Part shown: positions 15,511-23,835 of the stretch, piece after piece
Layout of the letters: the number at the start of each line of letters is the position of its first letter
Numbering within the stretch: position 1 is the first letter of the stretch
Source: JBOIBN01 sp050739575
GTDB lineage: Bacteria > Pseudomonadota > Gammaproteobacteria > JAKDMP01
Length of the DNA stretch: 29,816 nucleotides
Assembly (NCBI GenBank): GCA_050739575.1
Contig: JBOIBN010000031.1
Coordinates: 1 to 29,816, forward strand
Direction of reading: 5' to 3'
Notes under the pieces: model-generated
What the model saw: the letters and a program-made list of their open reading frames with translations, nothing else
The model's database searches: none
Told to the model about the DNA's origin: nothing
Made by a program: the position numbers and the translations under genes

Positions 15511-16404
15511 ATGAATCCGAAAATCGTTTTAGCCGCCATCCTGACACTCGCCGGCGCTCCGCTGCCCCTGCACGCGGCCACGAATGCTAACGACAACGCG
15601 AACACGACACGCACGTTCTCGCAAAAGCTATCCGCCGCCGGGCTCGACGGTGTGAAGCTGACGGTGAACGTGGGCGACGTACGCGTAACCACGGCCGATA
15701 CCGATACCGTGAGCATCACGGCACAGGCCCAGCCGGGTGGCAACGGGCATTTCATCTTCGACTGGACCACCGGTCCGTCCGCGAATGCGGTGCCCGCCGA
15801 TCTGCAACTAGTCGCCGAACGTCAGGGCACCCAGCTCGTGGTGCGACTTGCATCCGCGGCGGGAAGCGCGAGTTCGGCCGCGACCGTCAATCCGGCCGCG
15901 AGCGCGAGCGGCAAACACATCATGACGTTTACGCTGGGCGGCAAAATGACGTTTACAGATGGCGGCGACGAGTCGGGCTGGAAGGCCGACTGGACGCTGG
16001 TGCTGCCCCGGCGCCTCGCGCTCGATCTCAAGACCGGCGTCGGCAGTGTCGAAATCAACGGAATCGCCGGCGGCCTCAAGGCCAATATCGGCGTCGGCAA
16101 ACTCAGCGCTCAGCTTCCGCAGGGACCGCTGAATGCCAAGGTCGGCGTCGGCAACATCAGCGCGGCGATCGCGAGCGCGGACTATAGCGCCGTCGACCTG
16201 TCGGCGGGCGTGGGTGACGTCGGGTTCACCGTAAACGGGCACAAAAACAGCACGAACTACGAACACCAGTTCACCGCGGCCAGCCAGCATCTCGACGGCT
16301 CCGGCACCACTGCCTATACGCTCAAGGCCGGCGTCGGCCATGTGACCCTGGACCTCGGCTCCAAGGACATGAGCGTGCCGGTCGATGACGGGCCTGATGA
16401 CTAG
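15511..16404 (+). CDS. Secreted DUF4097-like beta-repeat protein
   Basis: A 297-residue exported protein with a signal peptide ending near PLHAA (about residue 22). The mature part is strand-rich and shows a regular G-V-G turn: GVGS 176, GVGK 194, GVGN 212, GVGD 233 and GVGH 274, each followed by a short beta-strand, as in the beta-solenoid of DUF4097/adhesin-like proteins. These often accompany GntR- or anti-sigma-linked ABC transporters and are presumed envelope sensors or scaffolds; the exact role is not known. The ATG follows GAGGAG overlapping the permease stop, so it belongs to the operon. The longer open frame reaching back to 15103 is within the permease gene and was rejected. Confidence 0.82.
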   Translation: MNPKIVLAAILTLAGAPLPLHAATNANDNANTTRTFSQKLSAAGLDGVKLTVNVGDVRVTTADTDTVSITAQAQPGGNGHFIFDWTTGPSANAVPADLQLVAERQGTQLVVRLASAAGSASSAATVNPAASASGKHIMTFTLGGKMTFTDGGDESGWKADWTLVLPRRLALDLKTGVGSVEINGIAGGLKANIGVGKLSAQLPQGPLNAKVGVGNISAAIASADYSAVDLSAGVGDVGFTVNGHKNSTNYEHQFTAASQHLDGSGTTAYTLKAGVGHVTLDLGSKDMSVPVDDGPDD

Positions 16405-16747
16405 GACAAACTGTACTGCTGCGGCGGCGCTACTCGCTGTGTTCGCGGCCTCGGGCTGCGTGCTCGTGACCTCGCCGGGCGAGAGTCCGCACGGCGAGTG
16501 GGCCGGCACCTACGCCCAGGGACAGGCTGCCGAACAGGACCGTGATCGCGGCGTAGCCTTGCAGGTACGTCAAGCGCTGGCGGACGATCCGCAACTGAAA
16601 AAGCTCGGATTGAGGATCTTCGTCGATGGCGGCGAAGTCACGCTTTGCGGCCATTACCCCGATGCAGCGACCAAGGCACGGGCGGTCGCGGTTGTCGGCG
16701 CCATGGACGGCGTCGCGGGCGTGGATCCCGACTGCATCGGACATTAA
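16385..16747 (+). CDS. BON-domain lipoprotein
   Basis: A 120-residue lipoprotein with lipobox ASGC (Cys25 from this start). The C-terminal half (about 55-118) matches a BON domain: a helix with VRQALADDPQLKK, then strands LRIFVDGGEVTLCG, a second helix and VAGVDPDC. BON domains bind phospholipid or bridge envelope proteins. It overlaps the end of the preceding gene and is the last gene of the gntR operon. A second ATG at 16397 would give a tidier signal peptide (MTRTNCTAAAALL) and is an equally good start. Confidence 0.85.
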   Translation: MTGLMTRTNCTAAAALLAVFAASGCVLVTSPGESPHGEWAGTYAQGQAAEQDRDRGVALQVRQALADDPQLKKLGLRIFVDGGEVTLCGHYPDAATKARAVAVVGAMDGVAGVDPDCIGH

Positions 16748-16771
16748 CCGGCTACTGAAAACTCGCCTGCC

Positions 16772-17518
16772 TTAAACTCCGGCAGGGATTTCCGCTCGCG
16801 CTGTAGAAGCAGGTGTGGGAGCCGTGGCCGCAGCCGGCGCGAAATCGGACATTACAATCTCGGTCCGATTATCGAAGTGCTTGAGCCAGAACAATTTGCC
16901 GCGTGTTTCGGTACTGGTGCGTGCGACGACGACCGGGCCGTCCGCATCGAGGCGGCGGAAATCGGCCCGAAAGGCGAAGCTGCCTATGCTTACGCCGAAG
17001 CGCGGCGAAAAGGATTCGAAGTTGTCGAGGCTTAGCGTGAGCGGTCGGTGATCGTCGCGTCCGATGACCAGACGCCCCGCAAGATGACGCAACAGGTTCG
17101 CCTCGGCGCTCGAATCCTGCTTGCCGGGCCGCGGCCGCAACTGATACACCAGCGTGGTTGTGGTCGTATCCACCAGATCGTATTTACTCGTTGCGAGCCA
17201 ATCGCTGGTTGCCGAAAGTGTACCGGCACCGGCACGTACCGCCTGCGCCGCCTGTTCCGCAAAACGTTTCTCGTCGGCGGCATCGGGTTTCTTGCCGTTC
17301 ACCGCGAGCACCCGCCAGCGTGAGCCTTCGGAGCGATCCGGATCGTGGCCGAGACGCACGCTCCCGCCGGCGTCGGTGATCGTCTCCTGATAACGCCAGG
17401 AGGCGATCAATTTTGCCTGCCCGACATGGAGCATCGCGATCGCGTCGCCGACCGGAGCCGGCGGCGACGCGATCGCGGAAGCGGCAAACAGCAGCAGGGC
17501 TGCCGCGATGGACACCAT
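16772..17518 (-). CDS. Secreted protein of unknown function downstream of ompH
   Basis: A 248-residue protein. From the ATG at 17516-17518 it begins with a signal peptide, MVSIAAALLLFAASAIASP. The mature part has mixed strands and helices, a run of threonines (VDTTTTTLVYQLRPRPG), and a late strand-rich part with FGVSIGSFAFRADFRR and LFWLKHFDNRTEIVMSDF. I do not recognise the family; the last part recalls lipoprotein-localisation or outer-membrane lipid-binding folds, which is only a guess. The frame is open upstream to 17632, but that would overlap ompH by about 70 bp. It follows ompH at 43 bp in the same direction, so an envelope role is likely. Confidence 0.72.
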   Translation of the reverse strand: MVSIAAALLLFAASAIASPPAPVGDAIAMLHVGQAKLIASWRYQETITDAGGSVRLGHDPDRSEGSRWRVLAVNGKKPDAADEKRFAEQAAQAVRAGAGTLSATSDWLATSKYDLVDTTTTTLVYQLRPRPGKQDSSAEANLLRHLAGRLVIGRDDHRPLTLSLDNFESFSPRFGVSIGSFAFRADFRRLDADGPVVVARTSTETRGKLFWLKHFDNRTEIVMSDFAPAAATAPTPASTARAEIPAGV

Positions 17519-17561
17519 CGTCGGCAGCGGACCGGCCGGACTCAGACCCCGCCGGTCCCGA

Positions 17562-18101
17562 CTAATGAGACGAAGGCTTGGAGGGCTGTGCCTCGGCCGC
17601 ATTGAAGTCCTTGAGGATGGCGGCTGTGACATCCATGCTGTCGTTGTTGTAGATGGCCGCGCCCTTGTCGAGGATCAGGTCATAGCCGTTGCTTTTGGCA
17701 TAGCTCTGGATCACGTCATAGAGCTTGGCCTGCAGGGGTGCCAACAAGGCTTGCCGCTGCTTCTGGAAATCCTGCTGGCTTTGCTGCACTTCCTGCTGGA
17801 ATGCCTGTACCTCGGTCTGGAACTTCTGCTGCGCCGCGTCCTGCGCGGCCTGGGTCTCGACGCTCGCATTCTTCTGGATTGTGTCGTGCTCCTTCTGCAA
17901 CGCATCCTGCTTCTTCTGCAGCTCGCTGCTGTGCTGATCGCCGATGGACTTGAGCTTCGCCGCCGCCGTCTTGCCGGCGTCGCTCTGGGCAAGGATCGAA
18001 TCGGCGTCAACGACCCCCACCTTGCCGGTTCCAGAGGCCTGGGCAAGAGGAGCCGCGGCCACGAGTCCGAGGGCGAAAAGACCTATAAGCGCTTTATGCA
18101 T
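17562..18101 (-). CDS. ompH: OmpH/Skp-family periplasmic chaperone
   Basis: A 179-residue protein starting MHKALIGLFALGL with a signal peptide cleaved near AQAS (residue 23). VGVVDADSILAQSDAGK is the usual first strand; residues 60-135 form the Gln/Lys-rich paired helices of the Skp jellyfish arms, and YDLILDKGAAIYNN plus DVTAAILKDFN close the body domain. Skp-type trimers hold unfolded outer-membrane proteins in the periplasm. The ATG at 18099-18101 follows AGGTGG; a longer frame to 18188 crosses the promoter. The usual neighbours bamA and lpxD are absent, so this may be a second, dispersed paralogue. Confidence 0.9.
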   Translation of the reverse strand: MHKALIGLFALGLVAAAPLAQASGTGKVGVVDADSILAQSDAGKTAAAKLKSIGDQHSSELQKKQDALQKEHDTIQKNASVETQAAQDAAQQKFQTEVQAFQQEVQQSQQDFQKQRQALLAPLQAKLYDVIQSYAKSNGYDLILDKGAAIYNNDSMDVTAAILKDFNAAEAQPSKPSSH

Positions 18102-18143
18102 GGAATCCACCTGTGTTTGCCGAAAAGGGTGAAAAAAGACTAC

Positions 18144-18149
18144 ATTATA
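18144..18149 (-). promoter_or_regulatory. -10 element for ompH
   Basis: A perfect TATAAT on the minus strand, preceded by TTTG, about 43 bp upstream of the ompH ATG. The -35 region is poor. It lies in the 123-bp divergent gap shared with the tricorn-like protease. Confidence 0.5.
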
Positions 18150-18224
18150 CAAAGTGACGTGTTTCAGGTTTGCAGTCCCGCCGGGCACTGACGGGCAATC
18201 AATTCGACCCTAGGAGTCTCCATC

Positions 18225-21200
18225 ATGCCAATTCGTTCCCGAGCCCGCGGGCTCGCCGTTTTCGCCGTAGTTCCTCTACTCGCCACGATGTTGGCCGCGG
18301 CATCCACGGCTGTGGCCGCGCAGCCGGCCCTTATGCGTTTTCCCACCCTGCACGGCAACACGATCGTATTCGAGGCCGGCGGCAATCTTTGGAAAGTCGG
18401 CATCGGCGGCGGTGCGGCCACGCGCCTCACGGCCGACCCAGGCTACGATCAGATGCCGCGCTTCTCGCCCGACGGCCAGTGGATCGCCTTCACCGGAGAG
18501 TACGCGGGCCAGACCGACGTTTACGTCATGCCCGCCGCCGGCGGCGACGTGCGCAGGCTCACCTACATGTCCGACGTGACGCCGCAGGCGCCGCTGCGCT
18601 GGGGGCCGAACAACATGGTCGTGACCTGGACTCCGGACAGCAAGAGCATCGTGTTCCTGAGCCGTCGCGACACCTTCAACTCCTGGTTCGGGCGTCTGTT
18701 CACGGTGCCCGTTGACGGTGGCCTGCCAACGGCGCTCCCGCTGCCCAAGGGCGGCGAACTTTCCTACAACGCCGACGGCACGAAAATTGCCTATAACCGC
18801 ATCTTCCGCAACTTCCGCACCTGGAAGCATTATTACGGCGGGCTTGCGCAGGACGTGTGGATTTACGACTTCAAGAGCAAGAAGATACAGCAGATCACGC
18901 ACTGGAAGGGCACCGACGTCGATCCGATGTGGTACGGCGACACCATTTACTACGCTTCCGACGAAGGCCCCAATCAGACGATGAATATCTGGAGCTACTC
19001 GCTCAAGACCCAGAAATTCCAACAGGTCACGCACTTCAAGGACTACGACATAGACTGGCCGAGCCTTGGCGACAACGGCATCGTGTTCGCCGACGAGGGC
19101 AAACTCTACGTGCTCAAACTTCCCTCCGAACAACTGACCGAGGTGAAGGTAACAGTACCGAACGATGGTCTGCGCACGCAGCCCTACTGGTACGACGCGA
19201 GCCAGATGATCCGTTCAGCCGGCATCGCACCGAATGGGAAACTCGCGGTATTCGGTGCCCGCGGCGATATCTTCACGGTGCCCGTCAAGCACGGCGACAC
19301 CATGGACATCACCCAGACCAGCAACGCACGCGAACAATTCCCTGCCTGGAGTCCCGATGGCAAAACCATCGCCTATGTCACCGACGCAAGCGGTGAGAGC
19401 GAAATCGCGATTCGACCCGCGAACGGTTCGGGCAGCGAGACGCCGCTCACCACGACCAACGACCGTAGCTACTATGGCCCGCAATGGTCGCCGGACGGCA
19501 AATGGCTCGCCTTCTCCGACAGTTCGAAGACGTTGTGGCTGGTCAACGTCGCGAGCAAGCAGGCTTGGAAGGTGGCGCAGGACAAATGGGCCGAGATGAT
19601 GGACTTCTCCTTCTCGCCCGATTCGGATTGGCTCACCTATTCCCAGACGCAACCCAATTTGATGCGAGCACTTTACATTTACAGCATGGACACGCATCAG
19701 ACGCACCAGGTCACCAGCGGCTGGTTCAACGATTCCGATCCGACTTTCTCGAGCGACGGAAAGTATCTGTACTTCGTTTCCGCCCGCCATCAGAACCCGA
19801 CCTTCTCGAACGCGGAGTTCAACTTCGCCGATCTCGACGTGGACGGCATCTACGTGACGACGCTTCAGGCCAGCACGCCCTCGCCTTTCGCCCCCGAACA
19901 GGCGAGCGCCGTGAGCGCAACGCCGGCGACCAGCGCCGGAGCGGCGGGCAAGTCCGCCAAAAAGGCTAAGGGACCGGTCAAGATTCAGATTGACTTCAAG
20001 GGTCTTGCCGAACGAGCCGTGCCGGTTCCGGTGGCTCCGGCCGAGATTTCCCAGCTTGGCGAAAGCGGCGGCGTCATTTTCTATGCGGCCCAGCCCAATC
20101 CCGTGCTTGGCAAGCCGCTGCCCGGCGAACAACCGGCGCTCATGGCCTACGACATGAAGAATCGCCAGGGCAAGCAGTTGGTGACCGGCGCAACGGGTTT
20201 CATGATATCCGCCGACGGGAAATCCCTGCTTTACTCATCGGGCAACAACTGGTTTGTGCGCCCGGCGGACATGAGCGACGGAAATGGCGACCAGCTCGAT
20301 CTCTCGCACATGCAGATGCAGGTGGATCCGGTCGCCGAATGGAAGGAGATGTACTGGCAGGCGTGGCGCCTGTACCGCAACTTCTTCATCAATCCGAACA
20401 TGAACGGCAAGGACTGGACCGCGATCGGCAAGCGCTACGCGGCGCTGCTGCCGCTCGTGACCTGCCGCGAGGACCTGAACTATCTCATCGGCGAGATGAA
20501 TTCGTCGCTTCAGAACAGTCATACCTACGTCGGCGGCGGCGATCTGCCCAATGCGCCCAAGTACGTTGCAACCGGCGAACTCGGCGCCGACTTCGCGCTC
20601 GACCAGAAATCCGGACGCTACCAGCTTGCCCGCATCTACCAGGGCGACAACACCATAGACGGCTATACCGCCCCGCTCGCGCAACCGGGCATCAAGGCGG
20701 CCGCAGGCGACTATGTGCTCGCCATCAACGGACGCCAGCTCAAGGCACCGACCAACCCGTACGAGTACCTGGTCAATACGCTCGGCACGACCGTCACGCT
20801 CACGCTGGCCGACAATCCAGCCGGAAGCGGGTCCTGGACGGTGCGGGTGACGCCGATCGCAAACGCGCTGCCGCTGTGGGAACATGCCTGGATCGAGCAG
20901 AACCGCGAGCGTGTGAACAAGCTCTCGGACGGCAAGATCGGCTACATCTACCTGAGCGACATGGAACAGGTCGGGATGGACCAGTTCATCCGTCAGTTCT
21001 ACCCGCAGTTGATCAAACCGGGCCTGATCATCGACGACCGCTTCAACGGCGGCGGCTTCATCGACCCGGTCGTCATCGAGCGGCTGAGCCGCAAGTTGAT
21101 CGCCCAGTTTGCCGGCCGTGAGGATGGGCATGCTCCGCAGAACTCTATCGCCATCGGCTACAAGGCCGTGCTCATCAACCACTACTCGGCCTCCGACGGC

Positions 21201-21587
21201 GACATCTTCCCGTGGAAGTTCAAGCACCTTGGCCTCGGCCCGGTGATCGGCACCCGCACCTGGGGCGGCGTGCGCGGCATCCGCGGCATGTGGCCGCTCA
21301 TGGACGGTGGCTACATCAGCATCCCCGAGGAATCCATGTACGACAACAAGTCTCAGTGGATAGTCGAGAACATCGGCGTCACGCCCGATATCAGGGTGGA
21401 CAACCTGCCCGGACAGGTTATGTCGGGCCAGGATCCGCAGCTCGAAACCGCGGTACAGGTGCTGATGCAGAAAATCAAAGCCCATCCGATCGAGTTGCCG
21501 AAACAACCGTCATGGTCGCCGGCTTACCCGCCGCAACCGAATTACCCGCCCTGCCCCGCAGATAAAACCTGCGGCAGCGGTGGCTAA
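18225..21587 (+). CDS. Tricorn-like S41 protease, secreted
   Basis: A 1120-residue periplasmic or exported peptidase. The signal peptide ends near AVAAQ (about residue 32). Residues 35-560 form beta-propeller repeats of WD40/PD40 type (for example FSPDGQWIAF, WSPDGKTIAYV, WSPDGKWLAF). A low-complexity linker follows near 555-600. A tricorn C1-like helical region holds His766 (QNSHTYV), a PDZ domain spans about 790-880, and the S41 core carries Ser990 in HYSASDGD and Glu1048 in VENIGVTPD. The Ser-to-Glu spacing of 58 equals that of tricorn Ser965/Glu1023, so the catalytic set is complete. Tricorn proteases degrade peptides fed through the propellers. The ATG follows AGGAG at 8 bp. It ends with a Pro-rich tail and a terminator. 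Confidence 0.94.
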   Translation: MPIRSRARGLAVFAVVPLLATMLAAASTAVAAQPALMRFPTLHGNTIVFEAGGNLWKVGIGGGAATRLTADPGYDQMPRFSPDGQWIAFTGEYAGQTDVYVMPAAGGDVRRLTYMSDVTPQAPLRWGPNNMVVTWTPDSKSIVFLSRRDTFNSWFGRLFTVPVDGGLPTALPLPKGGELSYNADGTKIAYNRIFRNFRTWKHYYGGLAQDVWIYDFKSKKIQQITHWKGTDVDPMWYGDTIYYASDEGPNQTMNIWSYSLKTQKFQQVTHFKDYDIDWPSLGDNGIVFADEGKLYVLKLPSEQLTEVKVTVPNDGLRTQPYWYDASQMIRSAGIAPNGKLAVFGARGDIFTVPVKHGDTMDITQTSNAREQFPAWSPDGKTIAYVTDASGESEIAIRPANGSGSETPLTTTNDRSYYGPQWSPDGKWLAFSDSSKTLWLVNVASKQAWKVAQDKWAEMMDFSFSPDSDWLTYSQTQPNLMRALYIYSMDTHQTHQVTSGWFNDSDPTFSSDGKYLYFVSARHQNPTFSNAEFNFADLDVDGIYVTTLQASTPSPFAPEQASAVSATPATSAGAAGKSAKKAKGPVKIQIDFKGLAERAVPVPVAPAEISQLGESGGVIFYAAQPNPVLGKPLPGEQPALMAYDMKNRQGKQLVTGATGFMISADGKSLLYSSGNNWFVRPADMSDGNGDQLDLSHMQMQVDPVAEWKEMYWQAWRLYRNFFINPNMNGKDWTAIGKRYAALLPLVTCREDLNYLIGEMNSSLQNSHTYVGGGDLPNAPKYVATGELGADFALDQKSGRYQLARIYQGDNTIDGYTAPLAQPGIKAAAGDYVLAINGRQLKAPTNPYEYLVNTLGTTVTLTLADNPAGSGSWTVRVTPIANALPLWEHAWIEQNRERVNKLSDGKIGYIYLSDMEQVGMDQFIRQFYPQLIKPGLIIDDRFNGGGFIDPVVIERLSRKLIAQFAGREDGHAPQNSIAIGYKAVLINHYSASDGDIFPWKFKHLGLGPVIGTRTWGGVRGIRGMWPLMDGGYISIPEESMYDNKSQWIVENIGVTPDIRVDNLPGQVMSGQDPQLETAVQVLMQKIKAHPIELPKQPSWSPAYPPQPNYPPCPADKTCGSGG

Positions 21588-21613
21588 CGGAAAACTCTCT
21601 ACCCGCAAAACTC

Positions 21614-21644
21614 AAGGGGCCGCAGTGCGGCCCCTTCTCTTTCT
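21614..21644 (+). terminator. Rho-independent terminator after the tricorn-like protease
   Basis: A perfect 10-bp stem AAGGGGCCGC / GCGGCCCCTT with an AGT loop, followed by CTCTTTCT. It lies 27 bp after the stop. The poor T-tract means termination may be incomplete. Confidence 0.8.
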
Positions 21645-21697
21645 GAGTTCTTTCCGAATCGAAGAACTCGGTACCGATTAGCAGGCTTCGTTATGCA

Positions 21698-22483
21698 TCA
21701 GACGTTGAGGGCGCCTGCATGATGCAACAGTACGGGAATGCTGCGCCAGAGAATGAAGCCGCACATAAGAATCAGGAAAACACCGAAAACTCGGCGCAGA
21801 TGCCTGTGCGGAATGCGCCCGGCGGCGGCGCTGCCTGCCAGACTGCCGAGACCGCCGATGAGAACGAACAGCCCGATGATGCGCCAGTCGAGCGTCTGCC
21901 CGATCCCGGAAAGCAGCGCGTGCTGTTTATAAAAACCACTGGCGGAATTGAGTACGATCACGGTGAGGCTCGTCGCCACCGCCCGATGCATGTCGAGCCC
22001 CCCCAACAGCACAAGTGCCGGAACCAGCAGGAAGCCGCCGCCTACCCCTATGAAGCCGGTCACCAGTCCGACGCCGACGCCTGCCGCCAGCAACCACGGC
22101 AGGGCATGTTCGCTATGCTCTTCCCCCTGCAATCCCGCCGGTCGCAACATGGCCCAGGCCGCGAGGCCCATAATCGCCGCAAACACTACCAGTTGCACAA
22201 TGCCCGCAACAAACTGTGAAACCCAGGCACCGCCGTAGGTCGCGATCACGCCCGGCGCACCGAACAGCAACACGTGTCGCCAACTCACCAATCGCTGCAG
22301 GGCATAGCGCGTAGCGCCGATAAGTGAAATCGCGCCGACGATGAGGAGTGAACCCGTGATGGCTTGTTTGGCCGGTTGATGCAACAGGTACACCAGCACC
22401 GGTACGGTCAGGATCGAACCGCCCGAACCGAGCAGGCCCAGGCTGATGCCAACCAGAAGCGCGCCAAACGCCGCGTAAATCAT
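21698..22483 (-). CDS. TSUP (TauE/SafE) family membrane transporter
   Basis: A 261-residue protein with about eight membrane segments. The two family signatures are present: GLLGSGGSILTVPVLVYL near residue 17 and GFIGVGGGFLLVPALVLLGG near 143. TSUP members export sulfite, sulfonates or related anions. The divergent neighbour is a persulfide dioxygenase, which makes sulfite, so export of sulfite or thiosulfate is the likely task (inference). The ATG at 22481-22483 has only a distant AGGGGG as a ribosome binding site. Confidence 0.9.
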   Translation of the reverse strand: MIYAAFGALLVGISLGLLGSGGSILTVPVLVYLLHQPAKQAITGSLLIVGAISLIGATRYALQRLVSWRHVLLFGAPGVIATYGGAWVSQFVAGIVQLVVFAAIMGLAAWAMLRPAGLQGEEHSEHALPWLLAAGVGVGLVTGFIGVGGGFLLVPALVLLGGLDMHRAVATSLTVIVLNSASGFYKQHALLSGIGQTLDWRIIGLFVLIGGLGSLAGSAAAGRIPHRHLRRVFGVFLILMCGFILWRSIPVLLHHAGALNV

Positions 22484-22636
22484 GATCCGTTACGCCCCCT
22501 GCGGTACTAATCGGGCAATAGTGCCGACATCCCGATCGTCTTCGGATCGGCTAAGTTAACATCCATGTCCGGTGCCGGCATAGATTGTTTCTCCGCAAGG
22601 AGACGACGTAACAAGGCATCCAATGCCGTATTCTAC

Positions 22637-22665
22637 TTGACCGGTTTGGATTTCCCTCATATATT
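22637..22665 (+). promoter_or_regulatory. Sigma-70 promoter for the persulfide dioxygenase gene
   Basis: TTGACC (22637-22642), a 17-bp spacer and TATATT (22660-22665). The predicted start lies about 25 nt before the ATG at 22697. No clear Shine-Dalgarno is visible, and no BigR-type palindrome was recognised. Confidence 0.6.
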
Positions 22666-22696
22666 GATCCCCAGTCCATAATTGATACCGTTCAGC

Positions 22697-23605
22697 ATGG
22701 CGCAAAGTCCTCAGGTCAAGGCTTTTCTGCATCCGGACACCTCGACATTTTCCCATGTCGTGTGGGATGCCGGCTCCCGCCGGGCGGCCGTCATAGACAG
22801 TGTCCTGCATTACGAAGCCACATCAGGGCGCACCTCCGTCCATTACGCCGACCAGATCATTCGGTTCATACGCGAGAACGACCTTGAAACGGAGTGGGTG
22901 CTGGAAACACATGCCCATGCGGATCACGTCACGGCGGGTGCCTACATCAAACGAACCCTGAGCGGCACGAGCGGCATCGGAGCCGGTATTCGCGACGTGC
23001 AAAAACATTTTCGTGCCGTGTACAACCTGGAACGCGGCTTCCTGCCCGACGGTTCGCAATTCGACCATCTGTTCGAAGATGGCGAGACCTTCCGGGTAGG
23101 TAATATCGAAGCCCGGGCCATTGCCACTCCCGGCCATACGCCCGATCATCTGACCTATCTCATCGGCGATGCCGCCTTCGTCGGCGACAGCCTGTTCATG
23201 CCCGACAGCGGTACCGCCCGTTGCGATTTTCCCGGCGGCAGCGCCGAAACCTTGTACCGCTCGATCCAGCGCCTGTTCGAGCTTCACGAAGCGACGCGCT
23301 TATTCGTGCTGCACGACTACGGCCCCGGCGGGCGCGAACGACGCAACGAAACCACGGTCGGCGCTGAAAAGCGCGACAACATCCACGTGGGCGGTGCGCG
23401 CACCAAAGACGAATTCATCAAGCTGCGGACCGAACGCGACAAAACACTCGGCCTGCCCGCCCTGATCGTCCCCGCAGTGCAGATCAACATCTGCGCGGGA
23501 GAACTGCCGCCGGCCGAAGCCAACGCAATGCGCTACATCAAGATTCCGATTGACGAAGCACAGGCGTTTTCCGCCACCATCGGCAAGGAGCCGCCTACCC
23601 CGTGA
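22697..23605 (+). CDS. Persulfide dioxygenase-like MBL-fold hydrolase (ETHE1/Blh type)
   Basis: A 302-residue metallo-beta-lactamase-fold enzyme. The iron ligands are visible: H72-x-H74-x-D76-H77 (THAHADH), His147 (PGHTPDH), Asp164 (VGDSLF) and His206 (LHDYGPG). GTARCDFPGGSAETLYRS is the hallmark of ETHE1/Blh persulfide dioxygenases, which oxidise glutathione persulfide to sulfite during sulfide detoxification. It is divergent from a TSUP exporter, as in BigR-type sulfide operons, but no regulator or rhodanese is present. The ATG at 22697 starts the conserved protein; a TTG at 22682 is possible but unlikely. Confidence 0.92.
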   Translation: MAQSPQVKAFLHPDTSTFSHVVWDAGSRRAAVIDSVLHYEATSGRTSVHYADQIIRFIRENDLETEWVLETHAHADHVTAGAYIKRTLSGTSGIGAGIRDVQKHFRAVYNLERGFLPDGSQFDHLFEDGETFRVGNIEARAIATPGHTPDHLTYLIGDAAFVGDSLFMPDSGTARCDFPGGSAETLYRSIQRLFELHEATRLFVLHDYGPGGRERRNETTVGAEKRDNIHVGGARTKDEFIKLRTERDKTLGLPALIVPAVQINICAGELPPAEANAMRYIKIPIDEAQAFSATIGKEPPTP

Positions 23606-23835
23606 CGATCGTGAACTTCACGCCCGCAAGTTGATTCGTTCGCGGCGTGGCGGAGTGAACGTCCAATCCCGTTCCGATGCCTGCGTGCGCAATCACGAGC
23701 CGATTCCAGCGGTGGGGTAGAGCACTTTGCCGAGCGCTCGTGTACTGGAGATCGGCATAAAGCCGCAGCCGTTACCGACATTAAAAGCACTGTCTGGAAC
23801 GCCCGCGCCCGTGCGGTCTCATTCCGGTGCGTTTG

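Noticed and set aside
16766..16786. Hairpin CCTGCC / GGCAGG between convergent genes
   Set aside because: Short 6-bp stem overlapping a stop codon, with no T-tract; too weak to call a terminator.
20235..21506. 423-codon minus-strand open frame
   Set aside because: Antisense to the tricorn-like protease, whose catalytic residues and domains are all in place.
23606..23835. Possible small gene or terminator between the dioxygenase and the thioredoxin-like gene
   Set aside because: Open frames there show no codon bias or ribosome binding site, and the only hairpin (near 23620-23650) is bulged and lacks a T-tract.
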